6,009 nucleotides of DNA from JAUIAI01 sp963976885 (GTDB taxonomy: Bacteria; Pseudomonadota; Gammaproteobacteria; Burkholderiales; Burkholderiaceae_E). Numbering within the stretch: position 1 is the stretch's first letter; each line of letters starts with the position of its first letter. The translations under genes and the position numbers were made by a program. Below the pieces are notes generated by a model, which made no database searches, had not been told where the DNA came from, and saw only the letters and a program-made list of their open reading frames with translations. The DNA is taken from assembly GCA_963976885.1 (NCBI GenBank), contig CAXBNM010000298.1:1-6009 (forward strand). The letters run 5' to 3'. Positions 1 through 5,411 of the stretch are shown one piece after another.

Positions 1-621
1 GGGCTGTTGCCAGGCTTCGCGGTAGCGATCGGCCACCGCCGGCGTCAGCCACTGATCGCGCTCGGAGCGAAACTTGGCCAGCAAGGCCGCGCAATCATCG
101 GCCAGCAATTGCGCTTCGGCCTCGGGCGCACGCAAATCGAGCATGTATTGACTGGCCGCCTGCTGATCGGCATTGGTCGCCAGCGCGCGCGCAAACGGAA
201 CCGGATGCGGCGCATTGAGAATCATCAGTTTGCGAATCAGTTCAGGCCGGGCGATGGCGGTAGACCAGGCCACCGCACCACCCCAATCGTGGGCTATCAG
301 ATCGGCCTGCTCGTAGCCAAGTCCGGTGATCAATTCAGCAATATCGTTGACGAGCCGGTCGATCCGGTAGTCCTTGATGTTGGTCGGTTTGTCCGACAGA
401 TTGAAGCCGCGCAGATCGGGGGCCACACAAAACTGTTGCGCGCCCGAAAGCGCCAGTTGCTCTTCCCAGGCAAACCAGGCCTGCGGAAAACCATGCAGAA
501 AAATGGCCAGCGGCTGAGCGCGGTCGCCAGCGCTGGCATAGTGCAGACGCTGACCACTGGCCAGCGTAATGAACTGACCGTCCTGCACCGTAGCGGCGGG
601 CCGGGAATCAGATGAAGTCAT
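1..621 (-). CDS. Alpha/beta hydrolase, epoxide hydrolase-like (partial, C-terminus outside window)
   Basis: I translated the reverse complement of 621 to 1 by hand. It is open for 207 codons from an ATG, with no stop before the edge. What is seen: the oxyanion-hole motif HGFP at residues 43-46, the strand/loop PDLRGFNLSDKP at 68-79, and the nucleophile elbow AHDWGG at 110-115, with Asp112 as the expected nucleophile, then NAPHP at 136-140. In this fold an Asp nucleophile in HDWGG, together with HGFP, points to the epoxide hydrolase/haloalkane dehalogenase branch, not to Ser esterases. Such enzymes open epoxides or displace halide through a covalent ester. The family is usually around 300 residues, so the rest of the cap and the catalytic His should lie beyond the left edge. 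There is no signal peptide, so it is probably cytoplasmic. It starts 7 bp after the SDR stop and is likely cotranslated with it. The fold and class are secure. Epoxide hydrolase versus dehalogenase is not. Confidence 0.93.
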   Translation of the reverse strand, partial: MTSSDSRPAATVQDGQFITLASGQRLHYASAGDRAQPLAIFLHGFPQAWFAWEEQLALSGAQQFCVAPDLRGFNLSDKPTNIKDYRIDRLVNDIAELITGLGYEQADLIAHDWGGAVAWSTAIARPELIRKLMILNAPHPVPFARALATNADQQAASQYMLDLRAPEAEAQLLADDCAALLAKFRSERDQWLTPAVADRYREAWQQP

Positions 622-626
622 GCTTG

Positions 627-630
627 CCTC
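627..630 (-). promoter_or_regulatory. Ribosome binding site of the alpha/beta hydrolase, overlapping the upstream stop
   Basis: Read on the minus strand, the sequence is TGAGGCAAGCATG. The GAGG overlaps the TGA stop of the upstream SDR and sits 5 nt before the ATG. Ribosomes terminating on the SDR would cover this site, which suggests translational coupling. It also supports the ATG at 621 as the start. Confidence 0.7.
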
Positions 631-1501
631 AAGGGGTTTTGGGGGCGACGTCGCGTTTCAGACTGAACGGGTCGGTAGGATTGCGCCGCAGGGCAACATC
701 CTCAACCCGCAATTGAATCGACGGCATGATCTTGTCATGCGTCACGATATAGAACTGATCCTGCTCAATCGCCGCGAAGGTCATGGCTGCTACGTCGGCA
801 GCGCTGATGCGTCCCGACGAAACCGCCTTGTCGGTAGCCGCCTGCGCCGCGCGCATCGAAGCGGTTTCCGGTTCATGGGCGGCCAGATCCTGCGGCCGGT
901 TGCGATGCGACTGACTGATGCCGGTTGGCACAAACGCCGGACACAACACACTGACACTGAGAGGCGAATCGACCAGGCGCAAGTCGTGATAGAGGGTTTC
1001 GGACAACGCCACAACGCCGTGTTTACTGACGTTGTAGATGCCCATGTTAGGGGCACTGAGCAGCCCCGCCACCGATGCGGTATTGACGATATGGCCGGGT
1101 TGCTTTTGCTCGACCATGGCCGGCACAAAGGCACGCACGCCATGAATGACGCCCCACAAATTGACGCCCATCACCCACTGCCAGTCGGCCATGCCGTGTT
1201 CCCAGACGAGCCCGCCCTGCGCAACACCGGCATTGTTGAACAACAGGTGCGGCACGCCGTAGGCGGCCAGACAGGCATCACGCAAGGCTTCAACCTGATC
1301 AAACTGAGCCACATCCGTGACCTGGGTCCGGAAGTCGGCCTTCAGGTCGGTCAGCATGGCGGCGGTTTCGTCCAGCGCATCGGGCTGAATGTCAGCCAGC
1401 ATCAGCTTCATGCCGCGCCGCGCACCGATCAATGCAAACTCGCGCCCAAAACCGCTGCCGGCGCCGGTAATGACGGCAATCCGATTGGCAAAATCCTGCA
1501 A
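629..1501 (-). CDS. SDR-family NAD(P)-dependent oxidoreductase (second SDR, TTG start)
   Basis: This is a 290-residue classical short-chain dehydrogenase. What is seen: the nucleotide-binding motif TGAGSGFG at residues 12-19, Asp37 at the end of beta-2, NNAG at 89-92, and the catalytic tetrad Asn114, Ser143, Tyr156 and Lys160 (YNVSK). In classical SDRs an acidic residue at the end of beta-2 favours NAD over NADP, so an NAD-dependent alcohol dehydrogenase is the likelier role. It is longer than a typical 250-residue SDR, with a tail after about residue 235 that resembles the variable substrate-binding end of SDRs acting on bulky substrates. The start is TTG. An in-frame TAA lies at 1520-1522 and no ATG or GTG falls between them, so TTG is the only common start near the first beta strand. 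It follows the aldolase-fold gene by 64 bp and precedes the hydrolase by 7 bp. The substrate is unknown. Confidence 0.93.
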   Translation of the reverse strand: MQDFANRIAVITGAGSGFGREFALIGARRGMKLMLADIQPDALDETAAMLTDLKADFRTQVTDVAQFDQVEALRDACLAAYGVPHLLFNNAGVAQGGLVWEHGMADWQWVMGVNLWGVIHGVRAFVPAMVEQKQPGHIVNTASVAGLLSAPNMGIYNVSKHGVVALSETLYHDLRLVDSPLSVSVLCPAFVPTGISQSHRNRPQDLAAHEPETASMRAAQAATDKAVSSGRISAADVAAMTFAAIEQDQFYIVTHDKIMPSIQLRVEDVALRRNPTDPFSLKRDVAPKTP

Positions 1502-1506
1502 CGTTG

Positions 1507-1512
1507 TCCCCT
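1507..1512 (-). promoter_or_regulatory. Ribosome binding site of the second SDR (supports TTG start)
   Basis: The minus strand reads AGGGGA, then five bases, then TTG. The purine-rich box at a usable distance, and the in-frame TAA just upstream at 1520-1522, settle the start on the TTG at 1501. Confidence 0.65.
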
Positions 1513-1525
1513 GCTTGGTTTACTG

Positions 1526-1560
1526 AAAAAGGCCGCGCCGACGAACACCGCCGGCGCCGC
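1526..1560 (-). terminator. Terminator-like GC-rich hairpin followed by U5, after the aldolase-fold gene
   Basis: In the minus-strand RNA, 1557-1548 pairs with 1535-1544 to form a 10-bp stem (eight Watson-Crick pairs and two G-U pairs) around a UGU loop. After one G-G mismatch, 1559-1560 can add two more pairs with 1533-1532. Five U residues follow at 1530-1526. This has the form of a Rho-independent terminator for the aldolase-fold gene, although the U run is short. The stem's base lies only about 20 nt from the ribosome binding site of the next gene, so it may instead act as an attenuator or an RNA-processing site. I judged pairing by eye and made no energy calculation. Confidence 0.55.
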
Positions 1561-1565
1561 GACGA

Positions 1566-2330
1566 TCAGGCATCAAAGCCCGGATTCATACGTTGGAGCC
1601 GGCGCAACAGACCCGGCCAGACCAACGCGCCGCCCTTGTTGCCGGTGGCCTTGCGGACCGCGCCGCCAACGCCTTGCAAAATGGCGTCATCAACCGGGCG
1701 CAGCTTCGAGCCACCGCTTTGCGCCATGATCTGAATTTCACAGGCACGCTGCAGAACGTGCATGTTCTGAAACGCATCGCCAACGCTCGGGCCCACGGTA
1801 AGCAGGCCGTGGTTGCGCAGAATAAGGTAGCGATTATCAGCCAGCGATTGCTGCAGACGGGGCTTCTCATCATCGCGCACCGCCAGGCCTTCATAGTCGT
1901 GATAGCCAAGGGCACCGAGCACCACGGTGGCCTGCTGGGAAACCGGCAACAAGCCGTCTTCCTGCGCCGCCACCGCCACGCCGGCCGCGGTATGGGTGTG
2001 AATGATGCAACTGACATCTTCACGGGCCGCATGAATGGCACTGTGAATCACGAAACCTGCCGGGTTGACCGGGTAGTCCGATTCGAGCACCGGATTGCAC
2101 TGCGCGTCGACCTTGATCAACGACGACGCCGTGATCTCATCGAACATCATCCCGTAGGGGTTGATCAGGAAGTGATGCTCAGGGCCCGGCACCCGGGTTG
2201 AGATGTGGGTGTAAATCAGATCATCCCAGCCATTGAGCGCGATCAGCCGGTAGGCGGCCGCGGTGTCAATTCTGAGTTGCCATTCCTGCTCGCTTACCTG
2301 CGAGCGAACGGTTCTTTCCGGTGCATTCAA
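1566..2330 (-). CDS. Class II aldolase/adducin-family protein (TTG start)
   Basis: This is a 254-residue protein with the class II aldolase/adducin fold. What is seen: the metal-binding HTH motif with His111 and His113, and the third ligand His174 in LRNHGLL. The spacing of 61 residues between the second and third ligands matches L-fuculose-phosphate aldolase (His92, His94, His155). The position of that enzyme's catalytic Glu73 corresponds here to Gly92, in NPAGFVIHSAIH. A divalent metal site is therefore likely, but ordinary aldolase acid/base chemistry is not assured. The family includes sugar-phosphate aldolases, epimerases, decarboxylases and non-enzymatic adducins. With no sugar genes nearby, this one may act on a metabolite of the surrounding acyl-CoA pathway. 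TTG is the start because AGGAG sits 7 nt upstream. The ATG at 2326 is out of frame. It follows the enone reductase by 81 bp and is followed by a terminator-like hairpin. Confidence 0.92.
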   Translation of the reverse strand: MNAPERTVRSQVSEQEWQLRIDTAAAYRLIALNGWDDLIYTHISTRVPGPEHHFLINPYGMMFDEITASSLIKVDAQCNPVLESDYPVNPAGFVIHSAIHAAREDVSCIIHTHTAAGVAVAAQEDGLLPVSQQATVVLGALGYHDYEGLAVRDDEKPRLQQSLADNRYLILRNHGLLTVGPSVGDAFQNMHVLQRACEIQIMAQSGGSKLRPVDDAILQGVGGAVRKATGNKGGALVWPGLLRRLQRMNPGFDA

Positions 2331-2411
2331 AACCTGTCTCCTGACAATTTGCTGCGGGTATCAGACAAGGGCGACGCGGCTCTCGCCGCCCCGCCCCCGA
2401 TGCCTGTTGCT
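2331..2411 (-). other. 81-bp intergenic leader with small hairpins and the aldolase ribosome binding site
   Basis: This is the longest non-coding gap in the window. On the minus strand, 2389-2376 can form a perfect 5-bp GC stem closed by a GAGA tetraloop of the stable GNRA type, with no U run after it. Closer to the gene, 2370-2363 can pair with 2339-2333 (one bulge), touching the edge of the AGGAG at 2342-2338. I found no convincing -35/-10 pair. It may be a processing site or a weakly structured leader. The pairings are short and could be chance in GC-rich DNA. Confidence 0.35.
2338..2342 (-). promoter_or_regulatory. Ribosome binding site of the aldolase-fold gene (supports TTG start)
   Basis: The minus strand reads AGGAG, then 7 bases, then TTG. 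This near-ideal spacing decides in favour of the TTG at 2330. The nearby ATG at 2326 is in a different frame and would sit 11 nt from the box. Confidence 0.7.
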
Positions 2412-3410
2412 TCAGATCAGCTTGACCACTTGCTTGCCGACATTCTTGCCCTTGAGCAAGCCGATGAAGGCTTCGGGAGCAGACGCCAGACCTTCAGCAA
2501 TCGTTTCACGATACTTGAGCTTGCCTGAGGCCACCGCCTCGCCGAGCTCCTTGAGTGCACCGGGCCAGTCTTCGGGACGCTCGCTGACGATGAAGCCCTG
2601 TACCTTCAGGCGGCTGACCAGAATGGCGCGGAAGTTCTGCACCGGAATCGGCTGGCCGTCATAACCGGCGATGAGACCGCAAAGCGCAATACGACCAAAC
2701 GCATTCATGCGGCGCAGCACTTCGTCGAGAATCGGTCCACCCACGTTCTCGAACACGCCGTCGATGCCATCGGGACAAGCCGCTTTCAGATCTTCGCGCA
2801 CGTTATTGGCTTTGTAATCGATGCAAGCATCAAAACCGTATTCGTCGGTCACGATCGAGCATTTCTGCGGACCACCGGCAATACCGACAACGCGGCAGCC
2901 TTTCATCTTGGCCAGTTGACCAACGGCCGAACCAACGGCACCGCTGGCCGCCGAAACGACAACGGTTTCGCCTGCCTTCGGTTCGATGATCCGGTTCAGA
3001 CCCATCCAGGCCGTCACGCCGGGCATGCCGACCACACCCAGGTACGCCGACAGCGGAATCTTCGAGGTATCAACCTTGCGGAATGTCTTGGCGTCAGCAA
3101 CCCCGTAAAGCTGCCAGCCCAGCATGCCGAAGACCATGTCACCAGGCGCCAGCGACGGATCATTCGATTCGATCACTTCGCCCACGGTGCCACCACCCAT
3201 GACCTGGCCGACCGGTTGGGCGGCGGCATAGCTCTTGGTGTCATCCATGCGCCCGCGCATGTACGGGTCGAGTGACATGTAGTGGTTGCGCACCAGCACC
3301 TGACCGATTTCGGGTTTGGGGATCGGGGCGCTCTGCAGCTTGAAATGCTCAACACCGGCGACCTTCTCCGGTCGTGAAGCGAGAATGATTTGCTGATTTT
3401 CCTGAGTCAT
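2412..3410 (-). CDS. NADP-dependent oxidoreductase, PTGR/CurA-type medium-chain reductase
   Basis: This is a 332-residue zinc-independent medium-chain dehydrogenase/reductase. What is seen: LDPYMRGRM at residues 47-55 in the N-terminal catalytic domain, GMPGVTAW at 128-135, and the Rossmann-fold glycine motif AASGAVGSAVG at 154-164, followed by a C-terminal domain ending in GKQVVKLI. These are hallmarks of the leukotriene B4 12-hydroxydehydrogenase/prostaglandin reductase group, which includes E. coli CurA (YncB). The structural and catalytic zinc cysteine clusters of alcohol dehydrogenases are absent. Members use NADPH to reduce the C=C bond of alpha,beta-unsaturated ketones and aldehydes. 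In this cluster it could saturate an enone intermediate or detoxify reactive enals. The length is normal for the family. The start is well supported: AAGGA lies 5 nt before the ATG. It follows the first SDR by 20 bp, so the two are probably cotranscribed. Confidence 0.95.
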   Translation of the reverse strand: MTQENQQIILASRPEKVAGVEHFKLQSAPIPKPEIGQVLVRNHYMSLDPYMRGRMDDTKSYAAAQPVGQVMGGGTVGEVIESNDPSLAPGDMVFGMLGWQLYGVADAKTFRKVDTSKIPLSAYLGVVGMPGVTAWMGLNRIIEPKAGETVVVSAASGAVGSAVGQLAKMKGCRVVGIAGGPQKCSIVTDEYGFDACIDYKANNVREDLKAACPDGIDGVFENVGGPILDEVLRRMNAFGRIALCGLIAGYDGQPIPVQNFRAILVSRLKVQGFIVSERPEDWPGALKELGEAVASGKLKYRETIAEGLASAPEAFIGLLKGKNVGKQVVKLI

Positions 3411-3415
3411 TTGAA

Positions 3416-3420
3416 TCCTT
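3416..3420 (-). promoter_or_regulatory. Ribosome binding site of the enone reductase gene
   Basis: The minus strand reads AAGGA, then five bases, then ATG, within the 20-bp gap after the SDR stop. It confirms the start at 3410. Confidence 0.65.
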
Positions 3421-3430
3421 TGAGTGATAC

Positions 3431-4207
3431 TTAGACGGCGCTTACGCCACCATCGACGGCAAGAATTTGCCCGGTGATGTGTTTGCCGGCGTTGGAGCAG
3501 AACAGCAACGCCGCGCCCATCAGGTCTTCGTCGTCACCAATGCGTTGCAGCGGCGTCATGGCCTTGACCGTACTCTCAAACTCCGCAAGCGAAGCCTGAG
3601 TCATTTTGGACGGGAAAAACCCCGGTGCCAGCGCGTTAACGGTAATGCCGTAGGCACCCCATTCGCCCGCCAGCGCCCGAGTGAAATTCACCACCCCACC
3701 CTTGGTCGTGTTGTAGGCCAGCGTGTTGTTGGTGCCGGGCGGATTACCCGCCAGACCGGCAATCGAGGCCACATTGAGAATGCGCCCGTATTTGCGGGGA
3801 ATCATGCTGAGCCGACCAATACGCTGACTCAGCACGAACACGCCCGTCAGATTGACGTTGACCAGCTTGTTCCAGGCTTCGAGGGGGTGATCCGCAGCCG
3901 GCGCTCCCCAGGTTGCCCCGGCATTGTTCACCAGAATGTCGACATGGCCGAGCGCCTTGATTGCCTCGTCGGCAAAGTCGGTGATCTTGTCCGGGTCGCC
4001 CAGGTCGACCGGTATTGCGTGAACGGTCATGCCCTCGGCACGTAAGAGATCGGCGGTCGCGTTCAGCTCATCAGCCTTACGCGAACCGATCACCAGTTCG
4101 GCCCCGTGAGCGCCAAGCGCGCGCGCAATCTGCAAGCCCAGACCGCGCGAGCCACCGGTGACGATGGCTTTGCGCCCGGCGAGGCTGAACAAGTCGGCGC
4201 CCGCCAT
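3431..4207 (-). CDS. SDR-family oxidoreductase, FabG-like (first SDR)
   Basis: This is a 258-residue classical short-chain dehydrogenase of typical length. What is seen: the glycine motif TGGSRGLG at residues 17-24, Arg43 in the GSRK loop after beta-2, NNAG at 94-97, and the tetrad Asn119, Ser148, Tyr165 and Lys169 (YNTTK). The C-terminus GQILAVDGG is standard. A basic residue after beta-2 is typical of NADP-preferring SDRs, in contrast to the second SDR of this window. It likely interconverts a 3-hydroxy and a 3-oxo group, or another secondary alcohol and ketone. Its coupling to a thiolase fits a 3-hydroxyacyl or 3-oxoacyl thioester, but this is inferred from context. The ATG shares its A with the last base of the thiolase TGA (TGATG), and GAGG sits 7 nt upstream inside the thiolase gene. 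Sugar-alcohol dehydrogenase-like relatives have the same motifs, so the substrate is open. Confidence 0.95.
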   Translation of the reverse strand: MAGADLFSLAGRKAIVTGGSRGLGLQIARALGAHGAELVIGSRKADELNATADLLRAEGMTVHAIPVDLGDPDKITDFADEAIKALGHVDILVNNAGATWGAPAADHPLEAWNKLVNVNLTGVFVLSQRIGRLSMIPRKYGRILNVASIAGLAGNPPGTNNTLAYNTTKGGVVNFTRALAGEWGAYGITVNALAPGFFPSKMTQASLAEFESTVKAMTPLQRIGDDEDLMGAALLFCSNAGKHITGQILAVDGGVSAV

Positions 4208-4209
4208 CA
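4205..4209 (-). promoter_or_regulatory. TGATG stop/start overlap coupling the thiolase and first SDR
   Basis: The thiolase stop TGA and the SDR start ATG share one base, at 4207. A GAGG box at 4218-4215 lies inside the thiolase coding sequence. This arrangement is typical of termination-reinitiation coupling and suggests that the two proteins are made in linked amounts. Confidence 0.75.
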
Positions 4210-5385
4210 GGCAACCTCAAACAGGCCGGCTGCGCCCTGACCACCACCAATACACATCGTCACGACAACGAGTTTGGCACCGCGCCGCTTGCCTTCGATC
4301 AGCGCATGGCCGGTCAGACGCTGACCACTGACGCCGAACGGATGGCCAACAGCAATGGCACCACCGTTGACATTGAGTCGGTCGGCCGGAATGCCGAGCT
4401 TGTCGCGGCAATACAGAACCTGCACCGCGAAGGCCTCATTCAGTTCCCACAAATCGATGTCGGAAACCTTCTTGCCGCAACGCTCGAGCAGCTTGGGAAT
4501 GGCATACACCGGGCCAATGCCCATTTCATCGGGTTCGCACCCGGCAACCGCAAAGCCACGGAAGTACCCGAGCGGCTTGAGGTTACGTTGCTCGGCCAGT
4601 TTGGCATCCATGACCACGCAGGCGCCGGCGCCATCGGAGAACTGGCTGGCATTGCCCGCGGCAATCACACCACCGGGCAATGCCGGGCGAATTTTGGACA
4701 CGGCCTCAAAAGTGGTGCCGGGACGACGACCTTCGTCATCGTCGAGCGTCACTTCGCGCGTGGCCAGTTGCTTGGTACGCGGATCGGCAACGGCCATCTT
4801 GACGGTAATGGGGACAATCTCGTCCTTGAATTTGCCCGCTTCGGCCGCGGCCACTGCCCGTTGCTGACTTTCGGCACCGTAGTGATCCATCGCCTCGCGA
4901 TCGATCTTGTAGCGCTTGGCAACCTGCTCGGCCGTTTGCAGCATTGACCAGTAAATCTCGGGCTTGGTCTGCAGCAGATTGGGGTCGGTAATCATGTGGC
5001 GATTGGCATAACCCTGCACACACGAAATCGACTCGACACCACCGGCTACAAACACATCGCCTTCGTTGGCGATGACTCTTTGTGCCGCCATGGCAATGGT
5101 CTGCAGACCCGACGAGCAAAACCGGTTCACGGTGACGCCAGCGGTGGACACCGGGCAACCGCCGGCCAGCGCAATCTGGCGCGCAATGTTGGAGCCCGTT
5201 GCGCCTTCCGGCGCGGCACAGCCCATCATCACGTCTTCAACTTCGGCCGCATCGATGCCGGCACGTTCGATAGCTGCACGCACCACGTGACCACCCATGG
5301 TGGCTCCGTGGGTCATGTTCAATGCACCTTTCCAGCTTTTGGCCAGACCGGTACGGGCGGTAGATACGATAACTGCTTCACGCAT
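4207..5385 (-). CDS. Acetyl-CoA C-acyltransferase (thiolase)
   Basis: This is a 392-residue, full-length thiolase. What is seen: the acyl-accepting Cys90 in NRFCSSG, the NEAFA loop at residues 316-320, His348 in GGAIAVGHPFGVSG, and the general-base Cys378 in CIGGGQGAAG near the C-terminus. All the catalytic residues known for the family are therefore present. The enzyme cleaves 3-oxoacyl-CoA with free CoA to acetyl-CoA and a shortened acyl-CoA, or catalyses the reverse condensation. Its position directly after a FadB-type gene, in fadB-fadA order, favours the degradative role over the biosynthetic acetoacetyl-CoA role. It has no signal peptide and should be cytoplasmic. It probably pairs with the upstream multifunctional enzyme, either as a complex or simply in sequence. 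An AGAGGA box sits 6 nt before the ATG, fixing the start. Chain-length preference and the FadA, FadI or other subgroup cannot be assigned from motifs alone. Confidence 0.96.
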   Translation of the reverse strand: MREAVIVSTARTGLAKSWKGALNMTHGATMGGHVVRAAIERAGIDAAEVEDVMMGCAAPEGATGSNIARQIALAGGCPVSTAGVTVNRFCSSGLQTIAMAAQRVIANEGDVFVAGGVESISCVQGYANRHMITDPNLLQTKPEIYWSMLQTAEQVAKRYKIDREAMDHYGAESQQRAVAAAEAGKFKDEIVPITVKMAVADPRTKQLATREVTLDDDEGRRPGTTFEAVSKIRPALPGGVIAAGNASQFSDGAGACVVMDAKLAEQRNLKPLGYFRGFAVAGCEPDEMGIGPVYAIPKLLERCGKKVSDIDLWELNEAFAVQVLYCRDKLGIPADRLNVNGGAIAVGHPFGVSGQRLTGHALIEGKRRGAKLVVVTMCIGGGQGAAGLFEVA

Positions 5386-5391
5386 GGTAAT

Positions 5392-5397
5392 TCCTCT
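5392..5397 (-). promoter_or_regulatory. Ribosome binding site of the thiolase gene
   Basis: The minus strand reads AGAGGA, then six bases, then ATG, in the 26-bp gap after the FadB-type gene. It is one of the best-spaced ribosome binding sites in the window. Confidence 0.7.
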
Positions 5398-5411
5398 CAG
5401 TAGGCGTCGCT

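Noticed and set aside
7..615. A 202-codon plus-strand open frame.
   Set aside because: It lies exactly opposite the alpha/beta hydrolase, whose HGFP and HDWGG motifs show that the minus strand is the coding one.
620..1729. A 369-codon open frame on the plus strand, opposite the second SDR and running into the aldolase-fold gene.
   Set aside because: Its translation is rich in Arg, His and Gly and shows no domain motif. The minus strand in the same place encodes a complete SDR with all catalytic residues. Long antisense frames are common in GC-rich genes.
1593..2201. A 202-codon plus-strand open frame opposite the aldolase-fold gene.
   Set aside because: It has no recognisable motif, and the opposite strand carries the conserved metal ligands. 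It is a shadow frame.
2376..2389. A Rho-independent terminator after the enone reductase.
   Set aside because: The stem is only 5 bp and no U run follows it on the minus strand, so I kept it only as part of the leader description.
2331..2411. A possible sigma-70 promoter for the aldolase-fold gene, from a TTGTCT-like -35.
   Set aside because: No -10-like hexamer occurs at 16-18 bp. The nearest AT-rich hexamer is about 12 bp away.
4306..4947. A 213-codon plus-strand open frame opposite the thiolase.
   Set aside because: It is antisense to a full-length thiolase with all catalytic residues and shows no domain of its own.
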